Source of the DNA: an uncultured Myxococcales bacterium | Lineage (GTDB): Bacteria; Myxococcota_A; UBA9042 | Reading direction: 5' to 3' | Assembly: GCA_903840165.1 (NCBI GenBank) | Contig: CAIMEY010000065.1 | Location: 24,375-88,374 of the forward strand | Length of the DNA: 64,000 nucleotides | Part shown: piece by piece, positions 17,638-26,192 of the stretch | Layout: every line of letters begins with the position of its first letter | Position numbering within the stretch: position 1 is the first letter of the stretch | Program-made: the position numbers and the translations under genes | The notes under the pieces: model-generated | What the model saw: only the letters and a program-made list of their open reading frames with translations | What the model was told of the DNA's origin: nothing | Databases searched by the model: none

Positions 17638-18357
17638 ATGAATCTAAGCCGAATATCGTGTGCCCTAGCTGCCGGGCTGCTACTAGCCTGCACCCCGCCG
17701 GAACCGCCGCCGCCGCGTCCACCGCACCCAAAGGCGGCTGCTGCTGCGGAACCGCCTGTTGCGCCAGAGGATCCCCAGGCAAAGTTGGCCGCGCGCAAAG
17801 ATGGCCTCACCGGTGGTCAACTGGTGTTTGAGGACCACTTTGACCGCGCCGAACCTGCTGAAAACTGGACAGTTGGTCATCCGGGCGAGTGGACCATTGA
17901 GGATGGGTGGCTTCATGCCCACGTCGTCGCCAATCCCGATGAGCGCAACGCCGGCGTGTGGTTGACGCGGCCCTTGCCGGAAAAGACGCGCATCACCTTC
18001 AAGGCCATGTCTAAGTCCGCGTCCGGCGACACAAAATGCGAAGTCTTCGGCGAGTTGCCCAAGCACGAATCGGGCTACAGTGTGATCTTCGGCGGTTGGA
18101 ACAACACGATCAACACGATCACGCGCAAGGGCGAGCACGAGCAGAAGCGCGTGGTCCAGTCCGATCCGCCTAAGGTTGTGCCAGGGCGCGTGTATACGTG
18201 GACGGTGGTCCGCACGGACGACGTGGTTCGCTGGTACATCGACGGTAAGTTCATGTTGGCTTACGCGGACTCTGAGGCTGTCAAAGGTCACGCCTTTGGT
18301 TTCAACAACTGGGCTTCGGACGTGCGCTTTGACGACCTGCAGGTCTTTGCCCTGTAG
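17638..18357 (+). CDS. Lipoprotein with concanavalin-A-like/glucanase fold domain
   Basis: 239 aa from ATG 17638; the ORF track starts at TTG 17626. Signal peptide with lipobox (LLLACTPP), a Pro-rich linker (EPPPPRPPHPK), then ~180 residues beginning LVFEDHFDRAEPAENW and containing GEWTIEDGWLHAHV, GYSVIFGGWNNTINTI, YTWTVVRTDDVVRWYIDGKFM and a final VRFDDLQVF. This pattern is the LamG/DUF1080-like lectin fold. I see no catalytic Glu pair that I would trust, so it is more likely a binding protein than a hydrolase. It sits 19 bp after the PP2C-cNMP gene and probably shares its transcript. Confidence 0.78.
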   Translation: MNLSRISCALAAGLLLACTPPEPPPPRPPHPKAAAAAEPPVAPEDPQAKLAARKDGLTGGQLVFEDHFDRAEPAENWTVGHPGEWTIEDGWLHAHVVANPDERNAGVWLTRPLPEKTRITFKAMSKSASGDTKCEVFGELPKHESGYSVIFGGWNNTINTITRKGEHEQKRVVQSDPPKVVPGRVYTWTVVRTDDVVRWYIDGKFMLAYADSEAVKGHAFGFNNWASDVRFDDLQVFAL

Positions 18358-18557
18358 GCTTGCCCGCGATCGCCTCGCGGTGAGGTGGACCGCCCCGCTG
18401 CGCTTGCAAGGCGCGTTGACGCTTAGGCGATCCATGGGTATCTTGGCGCTGGTCGCGGTTTCAGGAGCAGGCAGTTTCTGCTTGTCCGGCGCTGCCCAGC
18501 GGAACTTGGCTGAAATGGCCAAAAAACCTGGCTCTTCCAGCCATGAAAAGGTGTGAC

Positions 18558-19331
18558 GTGGCCATTCGAGTCACCTGTGCCGGCGAGACCAATGTAGGCC
18601 GCAAGCGCAGCCACAATGAAGATAACTTGCTGGTTTTGCCTGAGAACCGGTTGTTCGTCGTCGCCGACGGCATGGGTGGCCATGCCTGCGGGGAAGTCGC
18701 AAGCCAAATGGTCGTCGAGACGATGCGAGACTACTTCTCGCGGGCGTACGGCGACCCGGATGCGACTTGGCCCGGGCGCGAAGAACGCGGCCGCAGCACG
18801 GCCGAAAACATGCTCAACGCCGGTATTCGCTGGTGTAATTACACGATTTGGGAAAAGGGCCACGCCGATCAGCGCTTCAAGAACATGGGCACCACCGTGG
18901 TGGCGATCCATTTCGACGACGAGGCGGCCAATATCGCCCACGTTGGCGACTCGCGCTGTTATCGCTATCGTTCTGGTGACTTGAAGCAGGTTACCGAAGA
19001 TCACTCCCTGCTCAACGACTACAAGAAGATGGCCGTGTTGACCCCGGAAGAAGAGGCCAATTTTCCCCATAAGAACATCATTGTGCGGGCTTGTGGCCTC
19101 AAGGACAACGTCCTGGTCGACATCGCCCGAGAGATTCCGCAGCGCGGCGACATCTACATCCTGTGCTCCGATGGCCTGTCCGGCGAAGTACCTGATAACC
19201 AAATTCGCCAGATCATGCAGGAATCTAACGCTGACCTGACCAAGATGGTCAGCCGCTTGATTCAGACCGCGTGTGACAACGGCGGCAAGGACAACGTCAC
19301 CTGCATTGCCATGCGGGTCGATGAAATCTAA
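18558..19331 (+). CDS. PP2C-type Ser/Thr phosphatase
   Basis: 257 aa from GTG 18558, chosen because AAAAGG lies six bases upstream and the protein then starts MAIRVTCAGETNVGRKRSHNEDN as is usual for stand-alone PP2C. ATG 18543 (262 aa) is the alternative. Complete motif set: RSHNEDN, VVADGMGGHACGEVAS, FKNMGTTVVAI, AHVGDSRCYRY, VTEDHSLLN, LCSDGLSGEV and GGKDNVTCI. It is a cytoplasmic Mn/Mg-dependent phosphatase acting on phospho-Ser/Thr proteins, which in bacteria usually oppose Hanks-type kinases. It is the second PP2C within 3 kb, but unlike the first it lacks a ligand-binding domain. Confidence 0.93.
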   Translation: MAIRVTCAGETNVGRKRSHNEDNLLVLPENRLFVVADGMGGHACGEVASQMVVETMRDYFSRAYGDPDATWPGREERGRSTAENMLNAGIRWCNYTIWEKGHADQRFKNMGTTVVAIHFDDEAANIAHVGDSRCYRYRSGDLKQVTEDHSLLNDYKKMAVLTPEEEANFPHKNIIVRACGLKDNVLVDIAREIPQRGDIYILCSDGLSGEVPDNQIRQIMQESNADLTKMVSRLIQTACDNGGKDNVTCIAMRVDEI

Positions 19332-19602
19332 GGCTTTGTGTAGGTTCTTTGCTGGATGGCGGACTTGTCTTGCGCAGACGTGCCTGTCCCCTTTGTTCCC
19401 TGAATTGTAGCCTTCTCCGCTTATTTGACTAGAATAACCCATACTTTCAATGGGTTTTTGGTGTCGCCTGATGTCACCCGCCTCCAGCACGGGTTACGAC
19501 AGGTGGCGGAATCTTCAGCATGGGAACTGTCAATACCCGAAACGTCTTCTGATTTGCCTGGACCCACAGCCCGATTTCTTGGGCTAACCGACGCGGTGCG
19601 CC

Positions 19603-20607
19603 ATGCCTGCTGCTCACTCCTTGCCCGAAGGTACAATTGCGGGATTAGCCCGCGAAATGTATCAACTTTTGCACGAGATGCAGGATGCTCGGGCAGCGGC
19701 GCCGGCGGCCGAACCGCAGCGCGAACGCCTAGCGACGCTGGCCCAGCGTGCTCAGCAGTATGCCGCTGAATTCAAAAAGGAACATCCGCGTTTGGCGGCG
19801 AGTCTGCAAAAGGTTGGCGAGCGGCTAGAGGCCCTGCGCTTGGCCCAGCAGGTGCAATCTCAGCACAATGGCGCCGCTTTGCGCCGTGCGATGAGTGCAG
19901 CTGCCCAAGGCTACGAGGGATTTGCCCGGACGCTGCGCCGCGATGGCCACATGGATGGCGTTGAGCTTCCCGAACTAAGACCGCGTAACTACACGCGAAA
20001 TCTCTTTCATGCTGGCAATGGCGTGATGGCGGCCTTGCTCTATGCCGCCGTCCCCGATCGCCACACCATGCTCATTATCGCTTGGATTTACACAGGGTGG
20101 ATGCTGTCCTTGGAAATCACCCGTCGGCTGAGTCGGCGGTGGAACGATTTCCTCGTCAACACGCTGTTTCGCTCGATCGCCCGGCCAAGCGAGGCCCATC
20201 GAATCAACTCCGCGAGTTGGTTTGGCCTGGCCATGGTCGTCATCCTGTACCTGTTTCCGCGTACGGCGTGCATCGCCGCGGTCCTGGTGCTGGGCATTGG
20301 CGACCCCGCTGCGGCGATAATTGGGCGTCGTTGGGGCAATCACCGCCTAATCGGTCGCAAGAGCGTAGAAGGCACCTTGGGCTTCATTGCTGTGGCAGGG
20401 CTGTGTTTGACCGCGTTCTTGCTGGTTTCCGGCAATCCCGACGTGCAGGCCGCTGCGGGTTTGGCCACCCTGGGCCGCGCCTTGGCTCTGGCCCTTTGCG
20501 CCGCCACGGCCGGGGCAATTGCTGAAGCGGCAAGTACGCAAATTGAGGACAATTTCTCAATTCCGGTTCTGACCGCGGCGGCGACGGCAGGCTGGATGAG
20601 TCTATGA
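19603..20607 (+). CDS. Dolichol/diacylglycerol-kinase-like (SEC59/DGK1-type) membrane protein with coiled-coil N-terminus
   Basis: 334 aa. The first ~120 residues are Ala/Gln/Arg-rich and probably coiled coil (REMYQLLHEMQDARAA..., LATLAQRAQQYAAEFKKEH). The rest is polytopic, containing RPRNYTRNLFHAGNGV, RRLSRRWNDFL, and the signature GDPAAAIIGRRWGNHRLIGRKSVEG around residue 232. That signature is typical of CTP-dependent lipid kinases (dolichol kinase, yeast Dgk1, phytol kinase) and related cytidylyltransferase-like proteins. It likely phosphorylates a polyprenol, diacylglycerol or phytol-like alcohol in the inner membrane. The N-terminal extension is unusual. The ATG at 19603 lacks a strong ribosome site. 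The next gene overlaps its stop (ATGA). Confidence 0.8.
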   Translation: MPAAHSLPEGTIAGLAREMYQLLHEMQDARAAAPAAEPQRERLATLAQRAQQYAAEFKKEHPRLAASLQKVGERLEALRLAQQVQSQHNGAALRRAMSAAAQGYEGFARTLRRDGHMDGVELPELRPRNYTRNLFHAGNGVMAALLYAAVPDRHTMLIIAWIYTGWMLSLEITRRLSRRWNDFLVNTLFRSIARPSEAHRINSASWFGLAMVVILYLFPRTACIAAVLVLGIGDPAAAIIGRRWGNHRLIGRKSVEGTLGFIAVAGLCLTAFLLVSGNPDVQAAAGLATLGRALALALCAATAGAIAEAASTQIEDNFSIPVLTAAATAGWMSL

Positions 20608-20843
20608 GCACTGGGGACCGTCCCGCGGCAGCGCCTGACAGTATTCGAGAATTACTGGCAGAATTGCAGCACCGCGCCACCGAACTGGAAGTGCGCTTCA
20701 TGACCCAGCAGGCTGAACTGGACGACCTCAGCGAAGTGGTTCGGGCCCAGGACGACCGCATTGATCGACTGGCCGACCAGTTGGCGAAATTGGCCGCGGA
20801 CCGACAGGATTTGTCGCTAGGCGACGCAGCCGCGCTCGATTGA
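20604..20843 (+). CDS. slyX: SlyX family protein
   Basis: 79 aa. ATG overlaps the previous stop (ATGA), implying translational coupling. The sequence is one acidic amphipathic coiled coil (LQHRATELEVRFMTQQAELDDLSEVVRAQDDRIDRL) matching the short SlyX family, whose role is unknown. No DNA-binding or membrane feature. Coupling to a lipid-kinase-like gene is not a pairing I know. Confidence 0.8.
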   Translation: MSTGDRPAAAPDSIRELLAELQHRATELEVRFMTQQAELDDLSEVVRAQDDRIDRLADQLAKLAADRQDLSLGDAAALD

Positions 20844-20992
20844 AATCTCCGTTACAACAAGTAGTTATCAAGTAATCCTTGGCAGTAAGAACTTCCCAGG
20901 TTGCGGCCGCACTTCGCCTTGGCTAAGGTTGTGAGGGGACACGCGGATTGCCGTGCCGCCGTTGAGCCAGGGCACGCGTGGGGGAGGCAGCT

Positions 20993-23900
20993 ATGGCAGG
21001 GCCGTTGAGGATATCTACGTTCGCTATTTTGTTAGCGTTAGTCGCATTTGTCGCTTCATGCAGCAGCCCAGCCCCGAGCCCTGGCGGTGGCAATTCCGTG
21101 GGATCGGACCTCGGACTGGCGGACATTACGCTGGTCAAGGATGGTCAATCCTCTGAAGTTGTTGGGGATAGTGGTGGTGTGGTTCCTGACCAGTTGGCTC
21201 CGGCCGATGGCAGTGATGCCTCTGGGGCGGACAGCGTCGACAACGACGTGAATCCCCCTGACCAAAACGTTCAAGAAGATCAGCAGCCTGTGGACGGTTC
21301 CTCCATCGCCGACACCGGCCTTGGCGATTCGGGCGCTGACGGCGCCACCGAGGATGATACTTTTGAAATTACAGAGGAAGTGGCCGCTGATATCGACGCA
21401 GGCCCACCGACGACATGCCCGGGGGCTCCGGACTGCCCCTGCAGCAAAGATCAGGATTGCTATTACGGATTATGCGCTGACCACAAGGACGGGTCGCAGA
21501 CTTGCGCCGGCCCCTGTGATGCTTCGGGCTCGTGCGATCTTGGCCAAGTGTGCAACACGGTAGGCGCGTATGACCTTTGTGTTCAAGCGGACTTGCGTCT
21601 GTGCGATCCCTGCGCAGCCGACACCGTTTGCCAAGTACCCGGGGGCGTCGGGGCGGCTTGCGTCGCCGTGGCCGGTCAGGGCAACTTCTGCGGGATCGAC
21701 TGTCTAACCAACAAAGACTGCCCCTTGGGCTACACCTGCCAAAACGGCAAATCGGTCAGTGGTGACGCGGTCAAGCAGTGCATGCCCGCCGGCGCTGGCG
21801 TCTGCAACTGCACGGTCCTGGCGCAGAAGAAGGGCCTATCGACAACCTGCAGCAATAGCAACGATTTTGGCAATTGCACCGGCTCGCGCAAGTGCCTGGC
21901 CAAGGGTACACCGGGCGCACCTCCGGGCGGTGGCCTGGGCCTGTGCAGCGCGCCGGTGGCCGCCGCCGAGGTGTGCAACGGCCTTGACGACGACTGCAAC
22001 GGCATCACCGATGGCGATGGCAGCTGCGATGACGGAAACCCTTGCACAGACGACGTTTGCGACGGCAAGTCCTGCCAGCACTGGGTCAATGCCAGCGCCT
22101 GCAATGACGGCAATGCCTGCACCCAGGAGGACACCTGCTCAGACGCTGTCTGCGCGGGCACCTTGGTAAGCTGCGACGACAAAAACCCTTGCACCGCAGA
22201 TGCTTGCCAGATTTTGACTGGCTGCACGCACAATGCCGACGACACGGCCAAGTGTGGCGATGGCAATGCCTGCCAGGTCTCGGCGTGCAATGGTGGAAAT
22301 TGCAAGCAATCCCCTAAGGTTTGCGACGACGGCAACCCATGCACGGACGATGCCTGCGACCCGGCCAAAGGCTGCACGGCCACCGCCAATGACGCAAATC
22401 CATGCAGCGATGAAAACGCTTGCACAACAGACAATTGCAAGGCGGGCAAGTGCTATTCGAAGATCAATCCCCTTTGCGATGATGGAAATGCTTGCACCAT
22501 CGATAGTTGCGATACGCAGGCCGGATGCGTGGCCGGACCTTTGCCGGCCGGCTATTGCGACGACAAGAATCCCTGCACGACAGATTCATGTGACCCTATG
22601 CAAGGTTGCGTGCACGTGGCCGTCGCCGGTTGTTCGGGGCAGTTGCCGTTCTCGACGCAGTTCAACTGCGGCGACCTCAGCAACAATGACTGGAAACTCG
22701 ACGCGGCCGTGGGCGGAGTCGGTTGGGGATTTGACGCTTCGCCCAGTCCCCCCGGTGCCAATTCGCCAGCATGTTCGCTCAATTACAACAATGGCACCAG
22801 CTATGACAATGGCCAAGCCAATGGTGGCAATGCGGTGAGCCCGCAGATCGATGCGTCACTGTCTAAGCCCAATGCCCCAATTCAAATCAGTTTTTACGCA
22901 GCTGGGTCTTACGAAGCGAGCTACTATGACCAAGCCTTTGTGCAGTACAGCACAGATGACGTGAACTGGACGACCATTGCCATCAACCCTAATTCCAACG
23001 GAAACAATGACATCAGTCCGTTTGGCAACACCTGGACCAAGGTCACGGGAGACTTGTCGGCAGTAGCTGGCAAGAAGTTCAAGATTCGCTTTAATTTCCA
23101 AACATTAGACTCCATCGCCAACGCCACTTCGGGGCCCTTCATTGACGACCTAGTCATTTCCGACCCAAGTTGCTCCAAGAATGCGGATTGCAACGACAAA
23201 AACGCATGCACCGACGATTTCTGTGACCTGACCACCGGCAAATGCAGCGCTACGGCCAACAATGCGGCGTGCAATGACAACAACCCGTGCACCAGCGGCG
23301 ACGCCTGCTCGGCGGGAGGCTGCGTTGGCGTCGGCAAAGTGTGCGATGACAAAAATCCTTGCACTACAGATAGCTGTGACACAAAGACCGGCGTCTGCGC
23401 CTATGTCAACGTCGCCGACGGCCTTGCCTGCACCGACAACAATCCCTGCACCACGGGCGATGTCTGCATCACCGGTTCGTGCACGGCCATTGCCAAGTGT
23501 GACGACAAAAACCCTTGCACCAAAGACGTTTGCGACGCCTTGACCGGCTTGTGCACCAATGGTCCTGTGGCCGATGGCACGCCGTGCAGTGACGTGGACC
23601 CGTGCACCAGCGGCGATGTCTGCACCGCGGCCAAATGCGCAGGCATCCCCGCAGGTAACTGCAGCAGCTCTTTGGATAATCTGGGATGCGATGGTGCCAA
23701 GAACTGGACACTGAGTCCCGCCGCCGATGTCCCGGCCACCGCCTGGCACTTTGACGCATTGCCGACCCCGCCGGCCTTTCACTCGGCGCCTTGCTCGCTC
23801 AACTATAACAATGACGCCAACTTTGCGTGCGCTGCTGGCGTGAGCAAGGAGGTGGGACTAGCCACTTCGCCAGTTTGGACTGCGGCCGGCGCAAAGGATG

Positions 23901-26086
23901 TTGTCGTTGAATTCTATAGCTTTGCCGACGTCGGCACCAACCTCTACCTCAACAAGCGCTGGCTGGAAGTATCCACCGACGATTTCCTGAGCACCGCCGT
24001 AGCGATCGCCTTGCCCAACGACGTCACGGTCAATGCCGCATGGATTCCTTACAAATTCGACCTTTCTGCCTGGGTCGCTGGCAAGAACTTCCGCCTGCGC
24101 TGGCGCTTGGACTCGATCACCTGCGCTGCGACCTCGACCAAGGGATGGTTCGTAGATGATCTTAAGATCACAACGGATTTGCCCAAGGCATGCCTCGGCG
24201 ACGGCGATTGCAACGATGGCAACCCGTGCAGCACCGACAGTTGCAAGAACGGCTCGTGTAATTTCGTTTGGAATACGGGCGCTTGTGATGACGGCAATGC
24301 CTGCACGGTGGGCGACACCTGTGGCGGGGCCGGCATCTGCGCGGCCGGCGGAGCCAAGCCCAACTGCGACGACCTCAACAGCTGCACGACCGATAGCTGT
24401 GACCCAATCAAGGGTTGCTTGCATGTGGCCGTGGTCGATGGCCTGGGCTGTAGCGACGGCGACCCCTGCACGGCGGGCGATAACTGCCAAGCCGGCCTGT
24501 GCAAACCCACCGGCAACAGCGCCGACGGCACGGGCTGCGACGACGGCAACACCTGCACCGCCCCAGACCAATGCAAAGCGGGCAAGTGCGCGGGCGTCAA
24601 CGCCTGCGACGACGGCAACCCCTGCACCTTGGATGTTTGCAGCATTCAGGCGGGCATAAAGTCTTGCACCAACAACGCAATTGGCGAAGGCGGCCCCTGC
24701 GATGACGGCAATGCCTGCACCGCCGGTGACTCGTGCTTGGCCGGCAAATGCACGGGGTATCTGTCCTGTTCGGACTTGCTCAATGATTCCTTTGACTGCA
24801 ACGCGCCGAGCAGCTGGACCCTTGACCTGCCGGCCTTGGGCGTCGGCTGGAAAGTCGATGGCAAACCGAGTCCGCTGACCAACGGTAGCAACGCCTGGCA
24901 GTCGCCGTCCTGCTCGCTCAACTACAACAATGACACGAACTTCGATAACGGTCAGGCCAACGCAGGCAACGCGCTGTCTCCCGTGTTGGCGATTCCCGCG
25001 GCCGGTCCGATCACGATCAGCTTTTGGACCTATGTCGACATGGAAGGTGGAACGCCCTATGACTCTAGGTATTTAGACTATCTCGATGCCGGCAGCGGTG
25101 TGGTCTTGGGCACGGTCACCCTGGACTACAGCCAGACCGCGTCGATGCAGTGGATTGCGCTCAAATACACCTTGCCCGATGCGACATTGGGCAAGAACAT
25201 CAAGCTGCGCTTTCGCTTCAACAGTGTCGACAGCGTCGGCAATCAGGGGCAGGGCTGGTTCATTGATGACGTCGTCGTCAAAGGCCAAGGCGCAGCGGCG
25301 TGCAAGATCGACAGCGACTGCAAAGACGATGGCAACCCCTGCACTGACGCGAAATGTTTGAATAATCAGTGCGCGCAGATGCCCGGCGCGGCAATTGCGT
25401 GCGACGACGGTAACCCCTGCACCGTGAACACGGCCTGTAGCGGTGGCTTGTGCAAAGCCGGCACCCCGCTAGTCTGCGATGACGGCTACGCCTGCACCGC
25501 CGATAGCTGTGATCCTAAGCTGGGATGCGTCTTTACACCGCAGGCCTGGGGGAGTTGTGGTGTCTCGGCCTTGCCCTATGCGCAAACCTTCACTTGCAAT
25601 GATAAGGTATCGGAACAATTCTGGAAGTTTGACAGCAGCGGTGCCGATGGGCCGGCCTGGGCCGTGGACGCCTCGCCAGCTCTGCCCGGCTTTTTCTCGC
25701 CAGACTGCGCCGCCAACTTCAACAATGGGACCGATACCAGCTGTGGCGCCCAGCAGTTGTCTCTAGATTCGTCTTTAATTTCACCGATTTTTGATGCCAC
25801 ACCGTTCAAAGCCGGCACGGCAATCCAGCTGACGTTCTACCTCGCCGGCAGTTGGGACATTGCGCCGGCCGCCGAGCTGGACGTCGAAGCCTCTGTGGAC
25901 GGCAAGACATGGAATATCCTCAAGTCCTACGGTGCGCAGGATTCCTGGACCAAGTTTGTCGTGGCACTGACGCCGTACGCCGGCAAGAAGTTCCAGTTGC
26001 GTTTTCACTTCTTGACGCCGAGCTGCGTGGGCACCTTGCCCGGAACCGGGCCCTTCATCGACGATTTCGCCGTGATCGTGCCCTGA
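20993..26086 (+). CDS. Giant modular Cys-rich lipoprotein with four jelly-roll/MAM-like modules
   Basis: 1697 aa. ATG 20993 has GGGGGAGG five bases upstream; the track's GTG at 20978 lies across this site. Lipoprotein signal (LLALVAFVASC), then an acidic Asp/Ser linker. The N-terminal Cys module (CPGAPDCPC, CDPC, CPLGYTC, CNC) ends in the MopE-type CNGLDDDCNG. Then many CDDGNPCTxDxC repeats are interspersed with four ~170-residue modules beginning near residues 545, 885, 1260 and 1525. Each module has CSLNYNN (or CAANFNN), a 'STDD/DGK.W' strand, GKxFKxRFRF and WFIDD/PFIDD. These resemble MAM/concanavalin-like jelly rolls and may bind glycans. It is likely anchored in the outer membrane facing outward, with disulfide-stabilised stalk repeats. 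Ligand unknown. Confidence 0.92.
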   Translation: MAGPLRISTFAILLALVAFVASCSSPAPSPGGGNSVGSDLGLADITLVKDGQSSEVVGDSGGVVPDQLAPADGSDASGADSVDNDVNPPDQNVQEDQQPVDGSSIADTGLGDSGADGATEDDTFEITEEVAADIDAGPPTTCPGAPDCPCSKDQDCYYGLCADHKDGSQTCAGPCDASGSCDLGQVCNTVGAYDLCVQADLRLCDPCAADTVCQVPGGVGAACVAVAGQGNFCGIDCLTNKDCPLGYTCQNGKSVSGDAVKQCMPAGAGVCNCTVLAQKKGLSTTCSNSNDFGNCTGSRKCLAKGTPGAPPGGGLGLCSAPVAAAEVCNGLDDDCNGITDGDGSCDDGNPCTDDVCDGKSCQHWVNASACNDGNACTQEDTCSDAVCAGTLVSCDDKNPCTADACQILTGCTHNADDTAKCGDGNACQVSACNGGNCKQSPKVCDDGNPCTDDACDPAKGCTATANDANPCSDENACTTDNCKAGKCYSKINPLCDDGNACTIDSCDTQAGCVAGPLPAGYCDDKNPCTTDSCDPMQGCVHVAVAGCSGQLPFSTQFNCGDLSNNDWKLDAAVGGVGWGFDASPSPPGANSPACSLNYNNGTSYDNGQANGGNAVSPQIDASLSKPNAPIQISFYAAGSYEASYYDQAFVQYSTDDVNWTTIAINPNSNGNNDISPFGNTWTKVTGDLSAVAGKKFKIRFNFQTLDSIANATSGPFIDDLVISDPSCSKNADCNDKNACTDDFCDLTTGKCSATANNAACNDNNPCTSGDACSAGGCVGVGKVCDDKNPCTTDSCDTKTGVCAYVNVADGLACTDNNPCTTGDVCITGSCTAIAKCDDKNPCTKDVCDALTGLCTNGPVADGTPCSDVDPCTSGDVCTAAKCAGIPAGNCSSSLDNLGCDGAKNWTLSPAADVPATAWHFDALPTPPAFHSAPCSLNYNNDANFACAAGVSKEVGLATSPVWTAAGAKDVVVEFYSFADVGTNLYLNKRWLEVSTDDFLSTAVAIALPNDVTVNAAWIPYKFDLSAWVAGKNFRLRWRLDSITCAATSTKGWFVDDLKITTDLPKACLGDGDCNDGNPCSTDSCKNGSCNFVWNTGACDDGNACTVGDTCGGAGICAAGGAKPNCDDLNSCTTDSCDPIKGCLHVAVVDGLGCSDGDPCTAGDNCQAGLCKPTGNSADGTGCDDGNTCTAPDQCKAGKCAGVNACDDGNPCTLDVCSIQAGIKSCTNNAIGEGGPCDDGNACTAGDSCLAGKCTGYLSCSDLLNDSFDCNAPSSWTLDLPALGVGWKVDGKPSPLTNGSNAWQSPSCSLNYNNDTNFDNGQANAGNALSPVLAIPAAGPITISFWTYVDMEGGTPYDSRYLDYLDAGSGVVLGTVTLDYSQTASMQWIALKYTLPDATLGKNIKLRFRFNSVDSVGNQGQGWFIDDVVVKGQGAAACKIDSDCKDDGNPCTDAKCLNNQCAQMPGAAIACDDGNPCTVNTACSGGLCKAGTPLVCDDGYACTADSCDPKLGCVFTPQAWGSCGVSALPYAQTFTCNDKVSEQFWKFDSSGADGPAWAVDASPALPGFFSPDCAANFNNGTDTSCGAQQLSLDSSLISPIFDATPFKAGTAIQLTFYLAGSWDIAPAAELDVEASVDGKTWNILKSYGAQDSWTKFVVALTPYAGKKFQLRFHFLTPSCVGTLPGTGPFIDDFAVIVP

Positions 26087-26192
26087 GTTTCCCAGCTTTG
26101 ACGCGAACACGCAGTGCCTGCGGCCGCCACGTCTAGACGTCTGCCCGCGCTTGCCGTACACAGCGCCGGCACAGCCTTGCCCGGAGACGCCC

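Noticed and set aside
18434-18556. Small 40-codon ORF (MGILALVAVSG...) just before the second PP2C
   Set aside because: Has a hydrophobic start but only a weak ribosome site and no recognisable content; stop overlaps the PP2C ribosome region. Possible but not supported.
19332-19602. 271-bp gap before the lipid-kinase-like gene, with ORF 19421-19636 on the minus strand
   Set aside because: No ribosome site, domain or RNA motif; treated as non-coding.
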